Of a stretch of 28,248 nucleotides of DNA, positions 9,357-22,600 are shown one piece after another (position 1 is the stretch's first letter; every line of letters starts with the position of its first letter). Source of the DNA: Ectocarpus siliculosus (lineage: Eukaryota > Sar > Phaeophyceae > Ectocarpales > Ectocarpaceae); the NCBI GenBank assembly GCA_000310025.1, contig FN649735.1:865522-893769 (forward strand), given 5' to 3'. A program made the translations under genes and the position numbers. The notes below the pieces were generated by a model, which was not told the origin of the DNA, ran no database searches, and worked only from the letters and a program-made list of their open reading frames with translations.

Positions 9357-11447
9357 CTGCGGCGGTTCCATGCAAAACGTTCGGGGCTGAAAAAACACAT
9401 TCTCTGTGGAGGTGACCTTTCATTTTTTTTCTTGCCTACAGCGAACAAGAGAAGGGGCTTGTAACAAGGGGGGGGGTAAGTGTGAAGGTGACCTTTGAGA
9501 AGGCCTCATCTACCCCAACGGCAATTCATGCAGAATAACCCTCCACTCTGGCCAACCCCCCCTTCAAATTTCCGGGATGAACAGGAAAACAAGTCTGATG
9601 CAAGAATTCACGTGCAAGAACTACATGCGTTTATTTTTCTGGTGCGGTTGCGTGAGAGAATGCCACCCGAAACTACTTGAGCTGTTTAGCCCGACACAGG
9701 CAGTGACTCCACTTCCAGCGTGATCTAGGTCGCCAAACTTACAACGTAACGTACGCGGCTTTCCAGATACATGCAGCCCCTTCCTTCTCACCCTGGCGCT
9801 CGGCCACCATTTTCATGAACGTCTCCATTTCGAAGCCCCTGATGCGTTGTCGGAGCCATCCGTCGAGATGCCTTTCTGCTCTCACGTGCGCGGCGCGCCA
9901 AGCCGGTCATGGGACCAGATACAGAGACAATCGCAGAAACAACACGAGACCGGGAGAGACAGAGACAGGCCTTGTGGTTTGTTGCTCGTTGTGTGTGAAA
10001 CATACACGTCACGCGCAAATATGGTACCCCAAATCAATCACCTCGGCACCTAGAGATGCCTGGTAGGTAATTGTTTCAAGCGCAGAAGGGCTCCGGATGA
10101 AAGATGATAACGCTACATCTACACGGGACAACCCTTCTTCTCACGCTGAAGCTGTCGTTGTCAGGGACTCACCGACCAGACGCGTGTACTGCCGAAAGAG
10201 GTCCGTGTAAATGAGTCTATTCTCCTCCACGTCTTCGAACTCCCCTGTCGAAAGAAAACCGCAGGCATTGAGTGGTGAGTGTGAGTTGTGTTTTGCAAAT
10301 ACCGGCACGAAGCTCTAGCTGTATGGAGGGCAATGATGGGGGGGTGCGGGCCGATGCTCCTACGGTTGCATGATTATTACACTCAGAAGACGTCAATTTT
10401 CCGATTGGTTACCATTTCAACCCTCCTCCCAAAGACACCGGGCAGAGGCCAGAAGAGTCAGCGCTATCTGAAGGTTAGTCCAGGAAGATACGTACATCTT
10501 CGCAGCACACAACGCGAAGATTGGCAGGCATCAGGTTCTCTCGAGAGCACCACGTCTTGGGAGAAAAAGGCGAAAGACTTTCGCCACCCAAAACAGAGTG
10601 GCAACGAAACCGTGAAAGCACGGCAAGTTGTTAATTGTAGACACATTTGTCTTTTGTGGCGATATTTTCCCAAAAGCCACTTGCTGAAAACTCCGGCGAT
10701 GGGGGAGCCCAGTAATGCTGCTTCTACGGTTGTACAGACAGTAGCGTAGGAGTTGTTGCGGGATGTACGCACCGCACCACTCGTCAACGAAGACTTGTTG
10801 AAGACTGGCGAATGCTGGGTCCATGACTGCTTCCTCAAGGGCGCCTACGATAGAATCGAAACGCTGATCCTGGAGAGGGATAGGTGTATTTTTTACGGGA
10901 AGGTTGGCGGTTGGGGTAGGAAGTTGGTTTGGGGGTTGGGTGGAGGTCAAGAAAAGGAGGTAGCCCGAGGCGAAAGTAAGATATGAATGCCACGATTATC
11001 TTCGTGTGATGCAGCGCAGCACAGTGGAAATGCGCCGGATGTCGTGATGCAGCGATGCACGTCGATGTTTACTCGAATCTGTACAAGACGTGTGTAGCCA
11101 AGTAGCAGTTACGTGTAGAGTACCCGGGACTATTTCATGATCCAGAAGACTGTAGTCTAGGAGTTGAGGAAAACAGTTGAAAGAAAAGAGACAAGAAGAG
11201 GTAAAAAGTGCACCGTGGCCAAAATAGCCACTACTGTGGTTGTCTTGCAGGAGACTCTCGTTGAGAGAGACTAGAGCAGACGCCACACGCGCGGAAAGTT
11301 TGGCAGGGGAAAGGCAAGGAAGGCACACGCGAGCACACATACCTCCTCCGACCCCTCATTGCTTGCGAAGGTTTCCTCCTCCTCCCCAATCTCGTCCATC
11401 TCCCCCCCTATGATCGAATACTCCTGGTTCAAATCAAGTTCTCCCAT
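9034..11447 (-). CDS. ARL2BP: ARL2-binding protein (BART domain), 5 exons, 226 aa
   Basis: The CDS is the complement of 11343-11447, 10773-10869, 10173-10244, 9792-9875 and 9034-9356. It totals 681 nt with all junctions in phase. ARL2BP binds the GTP form of the small GTPases ARL2 and ARL3 and acts at mitochondria, centrosomes and cilia in animals. An acidic N-terminus (1-35) precedes the BART domain at about 38-147, with the segments FDSIVGALEEAVMDPAF, EFEDVEENRLIYTDLFRQYT, RIRGFEMETFMKMV and SDILMAVGDFAEFKGMM. All align in order with human ARL2BP. RDNGLVVTS (about 150-158) matches the conserved post-domain motif and argues for ARL2BP rather than CFAP36. The tail 160-226 is Gly/Ala/Ser/Thr-rich and longer than in the 163-aa human protein. 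An upstream in-frame ATG at 11513 would add 22 residues. Confidence 0.92.
9792..9875 (-). CDS. ARL2BP: ARL2BP exon 4
   Basis: This exon encodes residues 92-119 plus one base: HLDGWLRQRIRGFEMETFMK then MVAERQ. The acceptor GAGAGCAG supplies the two bases needed to complete Glu92. The donor is GTGAGA. Confidence 0.93.
10173..10244 (-). CDS. ARL2BP: ARL2BP exon 3: EFED-EEN motif
   Basis: This exon encodes residues 68-91 plus one base: EFEDVEENRLIYTDLFRQYT, near-identical in pattern to human ARL2BP. The acceptor is TTTCGACAG and the donor GTGAGT. Confidence 0.95.
10773..10869 (-). CDS. ARL2BP: ARL2BP exon 2: BART helices 1-2
   Basis: This exon encodes residues 36-67 plus one base: DQRFDSIVGALEEAVMDPAF then QQVFVDEW. 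This is the clearest BART signature in the gene. The acceptor is CCTCTCCAG and the donor GTGCGT. Confidence 0.93.
11343..11447 (-). CDS. ARL2BP: ARL2BP exon 1
   Basis: This exon encodes residues 1-35, from MGELDLNQEY to the acidic end NEGSEE. The donor is GTATGT, read on the minus strand. The exon is phase 0 at its end. The N-terminus is not conserved, so the exact start is uncertain. Confidence 0.75.
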
Positions 11448-13217
11448 CGAGTCTGCGGTGGTTTGAGTATCAGCGGGACAAAAAACAGCACGAACGACGC
11501 AAGTTCCGCACAAGACCAGTTGGTTTCATCAAGACCAGCAGGTTACGAAGAGGGTGGGACTCGATAATAATGCACAAACAGATTAGACACACATTGCTAT
11601 CACTTCGACAGCAAATATACCCTGTCTCAGTACCGTGTCTCTCAGAGTAACCCCCCCTCCCCCGTTTGAGGTTGTTTGGGGTAACCGGCAGTCAGTAACA
11701 TACACGGAGATTCTGGAGGGCGGGGTTATGGTTTATACGTGTGACCCGATGAATAGGAAGACACGGAGCCCCCTGTGTCTTGGGTTCCCATGCTCACATC
11801 TGCATGGGTTCGTGCATGTCGACACGACTTATGCTCTTATGGAAGCACATCTACAGTATATATCTCCACGCGGATCGGCGGCTAGGGTGCTAACGTCTGG
11901 TCACCCACCGCACATACATACAGAGGTGCAAACCGTGAAGGTAGGCCGTCAAAACACATGTCGTCAGCCCACGAGCACCCGATGAAGCACGCAGCGGTAC
12001 GCATGCGGAGCAAGTGGCCCAAGTATGGACGAGTCTAGACAGCACTCGTCGCCACCCTAACTTTTCTCGAGGCTCGGTTTTAACTTCTTCTGTGGGGAGT
12101 CCAACAACGATGGTACCTATATGGGTTTTGCGGCCATCCTGTTTATGATCCATCGCTTCAGTTTCCAAATTTTTCGACCGTGCCTGTCGAACTGAGGAGC
12201 TCCGAGCCAGGGTCTAAACGAAAGAGTTCTACTGCCGCAGGGCAAAATAAAGGTGAAGCTGTTTTAGAGAGAAGGGTCAGCCGTCCTACATTACATACTC
12301 AAGAACCAGCGCACTCTCCACTAGAAATATAGAAGCTGCTGGATGCGAACTCCCAACATAGTCGCCACATTCCCACACACATGCATTGTAGGTTTCGAGG
12401 TTGCCCCGAAGCAAGTTCTTTTCTTGAAAGAAGTACAATATAACGCCCAGGTTCCTGCAAGTAGAGGTGTGGGTGCATGTACTCACATGTGTGTAGCAGG
12501 AGGTTTTCCAGATGTATATAGACTTACCCTCTCTCCCAAATCTAGCTTTTGGACGAAGGACGAGATTTGACCCCCGTCTACGTCCCGTCACTCATTCCCC
12601 CTGCGGGCCGTAGGTATCTACGGTAGACTACAGTCTCTCTGTATAACGGACGGCACTTGTTTCGGTTGTCATTCAGCAAACATTTCCAGTTCTCGAAAGA
12701 AAACGTTGCGCATTTGCTGAAAGTGTGATGGGCAACTTAGCACCCGACACGAACCTATAATTCCGCCTCCAGATGGAGGTGCTCGCAGCCCACGTTGACG
12801 CGCGTAAGCCATGGGTGTGCTGTAACATGCACCCTCTGGGCGATGCGATCTTTGTGAGCCCCCCTCTCCTGTTGCCAGACTGTGACTTGATCGATGGCTC
12901 CTCTCTTCTACAATATGTACACGTGGATTCAGTGTCGAAACTTGCTGGGAGAAAATGACAGGGGCCCTTGTGCGTTGCTGTGGGTGCTGTCCACTGACTG
13001 CGGTCCACTGCTGTCCCCACGAACAAAGATATCACGTATGGGGTACAATAGCGGTTGCGTCAAGACGCGGAGATCTCGGAGATGTGGTGGGGTCCCGGCA
13101 GAGTGGGGTGTGTACTGTATACCCCAGTGATGCTGTGTACCATATCATACGCTTGCCGCTGCTCAGTGCTGTGATGTTGACCCATCCTTTCCCAGAACAC
13201 ACAGACCATTCGGTAGC
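11448..13217. promoter_or_regulatory. Divergent intergenic region, ARL2BP / MICU
   Basis: The two start codons face away from each other across 1.77 kb, so both promoters and 5' UTRs should lie here. No TATA box or other element could be placed with confidence. Open frames of 61-120 codons exist on both strands but show no domain and no splice logic. Confidence 0.4.
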
Positions 13218-13421
13218 ATGATCACGAGAACATTGTTGCACGCGGGACGCGGCACGTCTGCTGCGGTGGGGCTTGGAGTGGGGCTGGGATTGGCGGCGTC
13301 GTTGTCTGCTCAACGGCAGCAGCAGGGTGCGCCTCACGCCGACTCCGGGAATACTCGATACGAACCGCCGCTCCCTCCGCCAAAGGCTCGGAGTTCCACC
13401 GAGCCTACTCTTCGTGAGGAT
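13218..13421 (+). CDS. MICU: MICU exon 1: start codon and targeting region
   Basis: This exon encodes residues 1-68. It opens with MITRTLLHAGRG, basic and free of acidic residues, then a Gly/Ala/Leu-rich hydrophobic run to about residue 31, as expected for a mitochondrial presequence plus membrane-active segment. A Pro-rich linker follows. The exon ends GAG-GAT before the donor GTGAGT, in phase 0. Confidence 0.8.
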
Positions 13422-13892
13422 GTGAGTGTATTCATGTGTTGCAGTGGTGAGCACGGCAGCGGTGGTGGGCATTTGACACGCTACGACCGGAGTGCAACGC
13501 CAGCGCTTTGCATCATGAAGACTCGTTGTGTCGTTGCTCCTCGGTGCCAAAAATGCGGCGGAATTACTACCCACCGCCTACCGTTGTACCTGCTGCCTGC
13601 TGTGGTCTTTGCCGTAAAGCGCAAACATGTGGTAGTCTCATTGTGTGCGTACCTATGCATATATCCTGAGCCCTGAGCTGCACACTAGTGCCTTTTGGGG
13701 CCCTCCGGGGGGGGGAGGGGGTACGGAGGTCTCATCCCCCCCCCCAAACGCCACATAATTTCCTATATTTAACAAGTTTATACTAAATCCTATATATAAC
13801 GGGGGCACGTTTCATGCAAGGGGGTAGTACAATCCACGTAGCCCCTGCTCCAGCGTACCGCAGCCCGTAGCCAGCCGCGGTACCGTCCGTAG

Positions 13893-13941
<49 letters not shown>

Positions 13942-16900
13942 GGAGAGTGGTCACGATGACATAGTCTCCGTGGGAGGGAGATGGAGGGCGAAGGCGCTCG
14001 ACGCGAAAGCGCTCGAAGAAACGGCGGTTTAGTCTCGTTGAGGGAGGAGGTGGAGGGGCTTCGGGGAGTGAATAATAAGGTACAATGCAAGGCATTGGGT
14101 GTTGCACGTGGCGAAGGTGATGCCACCGCCGTAGGCTCATGGACAGCCCCTCTTCGGTATGTTGCCGGCTTGAGTAAGCTTGGAATGATGACGTTTCGGC
14201 ACATGGGTATGTGTCATTTGGTTCTGGTGTGTCATTTGGTTGTTGTGTTATTTCGCCCAAGGTCAAATTTCGTGGACTTGTCGCAGAGGCTTTGAGGCGT
14301 TCTGAGTTACTTGTAGGTGAAAGGTTGTCCCCAAGCACTACTGCTGTACTTCAAGATTTTGAAAACCCAATTGGAAGTGGTCCCAGCCCGTCACAGTACC
14401 ACTCACTCTGAGCCGAAATCTATGGGACATTTGACGGTTACCGGAATGTAAGGGACGTTTGGAGTTTGATATGTCAGACATGATTATAGACCGGAATACG
14501 TTAACAGCAATACTCCTACAACACACACATGATGAATGAATGTGATATGCAGCCCTGAAAAAAAGGGGATAGATAGGTCATTATCATCCCCCCCCGGGGA
14601 ATAACGGGGGATGAACAGGATTTTTCTCCCTAACAAACTAAATAAGGAAAATTGACCCTTGTTTCAAAGTGCTCGTATGGGGCAAGACTTACATTGTATA
14701 TATTTTGGTCATATTATTTTTCTGCTGGCACTCTGGCCTTCTACTTCAACAACATTTTTTCATGTTACACGGTTTTTTTCAACTCAACTGGCGAAAATGG
14801 GACAAAGGAAAACTGAGCTGCCACTTTGGGCGAAGAGAAACAAGCGAAAAATAAATAAATCGAAATTAATACAAAGTTTTGGGCGCTGCGCGCCCCCGTT
14901 ATTTGAAGCGATATCAAGGCAATGTTTTCTCTGAAAGTGGGTGTAGGATGTTCTTAAAATGAAGGTAGGCACCGATGGCAGTTGATGTTTCCGTGAAGGT
15001 GGAGTTCCCATGATGGAGGTTCGTGTGTGATTTAAGGAGATGTAAAGGTCCATTATTTGTTTCCCATCGCCGTGCCCAGTACCCCTCCATTCTCTGATAC
15101 ACATCCAGAACTCAGAACTGCAAAAAATAGACAAAATTGTCGGCTGAACTGCGAATGAAGAAAGACAGCACTACCAATTTAACCCACTACTTGAACTGCA
15201 AAGAAAGAATAGCACTACCAATTTAACGCACTACTTGAACTGCAAAAAAAGAATAAAGACAGCACGAAGAATTGGACGCACTACTTGAATTATGAACAAA
15301 TGAAGTCATTACAGTAGCTACAGAGGAGTGGGAGGAGTGGGCCGGGGTAGCCATCGAGAGTGGAGGTAGAAAGGAGTGTACTTTCGTATTTTCCGGACCT
15401 TTAGAAGGGATTATTATCGGAACCGGAGCACACAACACCGTTGCCGGAATCGGAACAAACAACAGACCATTCCGACGCGAGAGCGGTGAGAGAAAAGCAA
15501 AAAATTAGAGACAACGTGGATACACAGACACACACACACACACACACCGAGAGGAGAGAGAGAGAGAATACGGTACCAAGGTGATAGGAGGTGAGTGCAT
15601 ACCGTGTGAAGGTGTTAGAAGAAAAAAAAAATGTACAGCAGTAGCACACGGAATCGGAACAAACAACAGACCATTCCGACGCGAGAGCGGTCAAGAGAGA
15701 AGGCGAAAATGAAAAGAGAATGTGGATAGACAGACCGTCAGAGACATAGACAGACGGAGGAACGGAGGAGAAGGAGGCACACACAGAGAGGGCCGTACTT
15801 CGAGTGGAATGCGCGGTATGATGGTACAGAGCGGGGTGGCAGCAGCAGGCGAGAGAGATAAAAGCGGAAGATAAAGTGGAAAGTCCACCAAAGTGCCAAA
15901 TTTCCAGAGGAAATGCTGCTCTGTGAGAGCCCGAGAAGACCGGAATAGAGCGCTCACAGACGCCGAAAGAAGCGAAATGAAGCGTTCTCAGAGAAAACTT
16001 AATTTGTAAGAAGACTATTTTGCTCCAATGGAAAAAAAGGTAGCTTTTTTGCCGGGCTCGAACCCGCCACCTACGAAATAGACGTCCAGTCAGAGATATA
16101 GTTCGGCTCAGGGCGGTAGCAATATACACCTTCCTGTAACAAGGTCCTGCGTGCACGTCGTGCCGTAAACACCACCACATTCAAGCACACGGAATGGAGA
16201 GGGAGAAAGCCAAGAGAGCCCGTATAAAAAAAAACAATGAAAAAAAACTTTTTTCACACCCCTCCCAGGGGGGAGGGGGGGATGGGGGTTAGGTGTCGGA
16301 GATAACTTTTTTTGTGCACCCTTGCAATTACTGATGTACGGTGAAAACACGGTAGAAACTGTCCAAGATAGATCTTCGAGTGAGACCGGCGTGCCCTCGT
16401 TGCACAAACTCAGCACACAAGTACGACCACCCTGGCGAGTTACAATACAGTAGCTTTGCCTTAATCGGTTTCGCTTCTTAAGTAGTGTTTTATGTTGAAG
16501 AGAGCACAACAGCATGGTGACCGAGGGAGAGAGGGTAAGCATCCGCGGGGGGGGAGGGGGGGGGCGCAGATTGTATAGCTTGCGTGCACGGCTTGCGTGC
16601 ACGGCGAGTCTTCCACCTGTGTGTTCCGTGTACCGTGTACTGATGTGATCCCCCGCAAGCAAGTGGAAACGGGTGTGGTTTCGTAATGACAATGAAATCT
16701 GTGCATGCTGACACCAACAACGTCATGTTCGACCATATGGACACAGCAATCGATGCTTCTACGCCCGCTTGACAGGAAGAGCGGACGCAGCAAACTTGCA
16801 GTGTAAATAGTTCTGTCATGTGCAAATGTGAACCATGTGACTCCGTGCGATGGTGCAGTGGGAGAGCTCCCTCTTGTAAACGAAAGGGCTCCCTGTGTGG

Positions 16901-19621
16901 ACGAAAGCACGCACGCGGTGAGGCCCGCTGTGCTGCTGTAGGCGAAGAAAAGAGAGGGGGAGAAAAAGTGCATCCCGTGTGAAGCAGAAGAGTGTGGCGA
17001 CTCTCTCTCTGGTTACTGCTTAGTTTCGCGAGAGGGACTCGGCAGGATTGGCGCTCGAAGGGGAGCCCTCTCCTCTCTCTCCCACCTGGCTGTCCGCCTG
17101 TCCAAGAAGACGGTGGCTTGTCGCTCCGAACCTGAAACGGCACTCGGAAGTACTACTTTTATCACCATCATCTCCTTTGAAGAAATGCGGCTGTACTGCA
17201 GCGGGCATGGGGGCCTAGCTGATCGTTTCCGTGCAAACGCATTCCCCCGCCAACCCGCTCGGTGTTGCCGGCGCCTTGAAGTTGCGTGTCCGCCCACACG
17301 CTGACCGGCGCCTCAAACCACCGATTTTTTTAAGACACCACGCGTTCGTTGTCTTGGAAGGTTAGCGGAGTCAGCCGCCGCGTTCCTGCTGCAGCTCTTT
17401 GAAGTTTGGGTGAACGCTTGATTTATTTTTCTTGCTGTGCCGTTATTTAGTGTAGTCTTGCGGCAGCACAAGCAGGCTGTCGTTTTCAACACTTTTCTTT
17501 GTGTTTTGCGTTTCTTTCAACGGAATCCAGGTAATGGGGTCGTACGAAGACCGGATTCGCAACTTCAGCAGCGCCGAGCGAGTTTTCGAGTTCTTCGCTT
17601 CCGTGACCAATGAAAAGTGAGGAATGGGCAGCAGCATGGCACAAGAACGATAACGATTGTCATGAACAAGAGAGGTGGTATGCATTTTCATGCTTAGATT
17701 CTGAGACGTTGGTGGCACAGATAGAGGCCGTCGGGCAGAGAGAGGATACATCGGGAAAGTTAAAAGCGAGGTGGACGTAGGCAGAAACGGAGAGGCAGGG
17801 AGAGAGAGACGAACATAGAGGGAACATTGTATACTGTAGGTAGCGGATGCAGGTGGAGGCGTCGTGCTATCCAAAGCAATGCTCGTCGTGCCGCGATTAT
17901 GTAGGCTGTACCTTTTTTGTTTCGTCACCCTGTGCACCTCAGCCACAAGAGATCTGTACAACCGTGAAACATTAAGATCCGATGGTTGTTAGGATATAAT
18001 AGTTGTGTGGCCTCTCGTACTACTTGCTGTCCTACCGGACTTCCAACCCCTAGGGTTTCATTCTTCCCGCTCTTGTCGTTGTGTTTTTTATCTTGCGATG
18101 CGACGTGTGTACCCCCCCCCGCAGAGGAACTTTCATGACCCCTGCCGACTTCGCCCGGTCCATCACGCCATACCAGCACCGGATCGGCGAGAAAGTTGGG
18201 TCCGAGAACCCCAAGTACAGGTTTCAGGTTGGTCCTAATAAAAAAAGCAAAACATGTGAAAGGAGCGACGAAATCATCATGTCCTCAGACCCGAAGATAA
18301 TCTTGACGGGGGTGAACGTCCCCCCCCCCCCTCTTCCTCTCGAAGATGTGTAGTCACTGGTCTAACAGCTAGAGCATGCGAAACATGAGAGTACGCCCCC
18401 CCTCCTCCCCACCCCGATCTCCAGACAACCTCAATGGCAACATTTTCTCGAACAAATCATGCTTGTTTTGGCTTGTGCAGGCGAAGCACCACGGGCCGAC
18501 GGCATCGGAGCTGAAGGGCTACAAGAAGGTGCTCAAGGCCATCCTGGAGGACTCGCGGGTAACGCCGCAGGAAGTCAAGGACATGCTAGACGCAAGGGAA
18601 AGGTTTGGCAGTGTTCGTTCTCGAGTCTTTGTTTTTTTTTTCTTATATACACAACAAGTATTAATTTTTTCCACAGATAACATTCTCCGTCTTGCCCCGG
18701 ACACCTCGACCGTTTTGCGACTGGTTGGATCGGTCGGGAGAAACGAGAGGGGGGGGGGGGTCGTGACTATCACTGCGTACCCCCCTTTTTGGAGGAGCTC
18801 ATGCACGCTACGCTGTTGCGTGTAATGTTGGGAGTCCATTTAGCGAGTGATACTCGTCGAGCCAGGTCCTGCTCGAAAGCAACCGTACGCTTGTGTATTT
18901 CTCAAGTGCGTTAAATGTGCTCTATTGATCATTCCTTGTAAGAGTATCCCACCTACACTTTTTCGGTGTCCCGGCGGATATGAAGTATATCATTTCGTTC
19001 AGGGCACCCCTGCTTTTTCAGCCGGCGTTGTTGTTTTTTTTTGTTAAATAGTCGTTTTTTGTTTGTTCTAACGGTTTTTTTTTTTTTTGTGGTGGTTGCA
19101 GACGGGAAGGGATGGCCTTGGCTGTGTGTGTGTGTGTGTGTGTTTGTTATTAGCATCGACCGCGCTCACCGGCTGACCAATGAAATGACGTCAGTCTTAG
19201 TGCGGTTGAAAACACGAAATGCTTCTAAAGGCCACACAACCTAGGACCCTGTGACCGAACGTGATGGGGGAGCCTACGCTACTCTCTGGATTTAAGACGG
19301 ATACCGTAGCAATAACAGAAGAAAACTTGACGCGTTTACGACTGCTGTGTGTGTGTGTGTGTGTGCGTATGTGGAGCTGTTCCTCTTTCATGTGTGCGGG
19401 GCGCAGGCGCGTAGAAGGAGACCCCCAAGACTCTACTCGCTCCTCGCACCCGGCAACTGCAGTCGTTCTAGCGCACAAAACAGAGCGGCGTTATCTGGGC
19501 GTGGAATGACGACGGCATTAGCTTGAGTCCAACAAGAGCAACAAGAACAGTCTGGGTCGCATAAATAACGACACCACCACCACCAACAACAACATCCACC
19601 AACAGCAACAACAGCAGCAGC

Positions 19622-19685
<64 letters not shown>

Positions 19686-22600
19686 GCAACAACAACAACA
19701 TCCACCAACAGCAACAACAGCAGCAGCAACAACAACAACAACAACAACAGCAACAACAACAACAACAACGAATCGCAGGTTCAACATCACCGCCGAGGCC
19801 CACCTGAGGGTGTTGGCGGAGCTGGGGGAGTCGCAGATGCGCCTCGACGCCCTCATGGAGGCAAAGGGCGGCATCTCCAGAGACAGGTGAAAAAACAAAC
19901 GAAGAACATTCAGCAGTTTCTTCATGCAGAAATATCGCATGTCCCGCTCTTGTTTTTCGTCAACTTCTGTTGGATCTTTCGCCTACGTGAAGTACCATTT
20001 TTGGTGTTGCGAGAATGTCCTGTGCAGTACCGGTTGAAGTTTATTATTTGTCATAACTCGAGGCATAAATGAGTTTTGAAGACCAAGCACAAACCCTTGG
20101 GCATACTGCCGCCACTTGGCCCTTTGTTTTGCCAAGAATGGTGTCTCTGAGGCGTTTTGGCATCGGGATTGGGCAGAGGCCCCCACGAGATTTTTACCGA
20201 AGATGATTGTGTCTTGTATTTTACATTCATAGCGTTGTTTTCGTGCTATAATTATTCCTTCGTTTCTCCTGGGGCGTCTTGTGTCGGTTGTCAGGCTGCT
20301 GCTTGTTGTGGTTCGAGGAGTGCGCTATGGGGTGATCCGCGACGCGTGGGTTTTAGAAGTAGTCTTAGCACCACAGATAATACCGATAACTATCGGATGT
20401 CTCTCCACAAGTAGACGTCTTTGAAGCAGCGAGGATTGAGGTCAGAACTGCCGGGTATCGGACTTAGCTGAGCCTGGGGTTTCGAACCCTACAGTACACC
20501 AGTGATGCCGGTCGGAATAGACACACCGATCGGAGGAATGAATAGTGTTGCTGTTTTACACATTTTTCCTGCAAGTGTTCTCGGGGGTTGGCTTGCCTTG
20601 GAGTTGCAGAAGAAGAACGGGTATGGCGTAGGTGTAACTACCGTGTGGAGTTGCGAGCAGTGCACCGCCGATGGCAGGGACGACATCAACAACTCGGCGT
20701 ATACGGCAGCAGGAAGGGCTCGAAGCTAAGAAACGTTGCTGGGAGATGGGGGGTTTGGGCTCTTACTTTTTCGGTTTTGGTGGCGACGGGGGAGGATGCC
20801 CCAGATTGTACAGGCAAGCTGCGCATTAAAATTCGATTCTGATTAATTCCGTGTGACGACATGACGAAGACCCCCTTCCTCTCTCTTGTCGTTGTGCTTA
20901 AACCTAACCCTGCAGCTTCTTGGCGATGGTGGATATGGACGGTGACGGGTTGATCAGCTACGAGGAATACATGCTCTTCCGCACCCTGCTGAGCTTGCCC
21001 CAACGGAAGGTAAGCCGGTAACGCCCATCACGTTCTATTTTACGGAGCCCATCCCCTCCACCGAGTTGTCGATGCAAAGGGTGTCGAGCTGACTGTTTTC
21101 CGGTGATCGATCTCGAATCGAACCGTTGAGGTCCTAAAAGGAACCTAACTTATAGCTCCCACGTTCGTCGGTCTTACAAAAGGCCGATTTACTTCTCTGG
21201 CCGGAAAGGCGGGGATGGTTTCGGTCGTATTTTGGATTAAAGATCAAGATTTCCACCGGGGGTAGGGCTGACTCAAACCCTCTCCATGGACGACGTGGTT
21301 TTCGGTCTGTTTGCCGGTCTGTCACCGAGCGCAGAGAGATCAATAGTGTCAACCACGTGCCTCAATGGCGATACAACCTGGCCAAAGCATACGTACAGAC
21401 TTAATCACTCCCACCTCCCCCACCTCCTCTCATTTTGTTTTTTGAAACAGCTCCCCACCCACTCCTCTTTTTCTCTTCTCTCTCTTTTTCTCTTCTCTCT
21501 CTTTTTCTCTGTCTCTCTCTGTCTCTCTCTCTCTCTCTCCCTCTCGTGCGCGCATGTGTTTCGTTCTTTCCCGCTCGTTGCTGAATGTTGTTGGATGGGA
21601 GCAGCTATCGATCGCGTTTCGCATGTTCGACCGTGACGATTCCGGGGCTGTGGACAGCCACGAGCTTGAGTCCTTCATGCAGGTGCTTCGAGGGGAGACG
21701 AACGTCGGGAGGACGGAGGGGGGCACGAACACTGATGGCTTTGGCGGTGAGAGGGAAAGAGGGGGGGGGGGGGGGTACTCATGTAAACGCTTGCCTTAAT
21801 CGTTAGACCGTTGGCCTCGCATCCCTACAATGCCGGGACGGAGCGATTCGCCAGCCCAGGTAAATAGCTGGCTTGAAGCTTGCTGTGTTTTGTTCGACTG
21901 ACTCGCACCGTTCCTCTCCATGGGCGGCTTAACATTTTCGCGTGTGGCCAGAAGGTCGCCGCTCATCTCATCAAGACCCCAAAACCCGAGAGATCGCATG
22001 TAGGACAGCATAATAGTAGTTTTAACAATTGTTCTCGACACGGGTGCAACAGAATCGTACACAACACGCGCCGCACTCGCACGCCCCACGCAAAGTGGTC
22101 ACGGCGTACGTTTGTGCAGACATGACGCGTTCATACGTTGACAAGCGCACCCACCCACCCACCCACCCACCCACCCACCCATAAAAACAAAAAAAAACAG
22201 ACGTCGCGGACAGGCTCTTCTTCGCTGGCAACGGGAGCGGCAAGCTTACCCTTGAGCAGTTCAGCATGTTCGTGCGGCTTCTCCAGCGGGAGGCCCTCGT
22301 GATGCAGTTCAACCAGTGTGACGAGCGGGGGGACGGCATGCTCACGGCGACAGACTTCGCCAAGTTCTTGGTCACCAAGGTGTTGTTGTTGTTGTTGGTG
22401 GTGGTGGTCGTCGTTATGGCTGTGTGCGTGGGCCGTGTTGGACTCGTCCTCCAACAAAGGACCATAACAACGACCATATTGTAGAGGGTTTCGTTTTGTT
22501 TTTTTTTTCGAAAAAGTTCACTTAACTTTGTCTTCAACAGCACCGTTCCTGGGACCAGTCCCATCTATCCGAAGATTTTGCTGCAAACGATGATGTCACG

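Noticed and set aside
15401-16180. 259-codon open frame on the minus strand
   Set aside because: It arises because the plus strand is purine-rich and repetitive, so few stops occur on the minus strand. It contains the 43-bp repeat twice and a CA tract, has no domain, and lies inside MICU intron 1.
16490-17143. 217-codon open frame on the minus strand in MICU intron 1
   Set aside because: Overlapping frames of similar length occur in the same place. The composition is Ser/Pro/His-rich with no motif or splice pattern.
18221-18227. Earlier donor GTTTCA for MICU exon 3
   Set aside because: It would put exon 4 out of frame.
19433-19940. Minus-strand frames of poly-Leu, poly-Val and poly-Cys
   Set aside because: They are direct translations of the CAA/CAG microsatellite in three frames.
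20480-20500. GGTTTCGAACCCTAC, resembling a tRNA B box
   Set aside because: It is a short palindromic match. Neighbouring sequence gives no tRNA cloverleaf on either strand.
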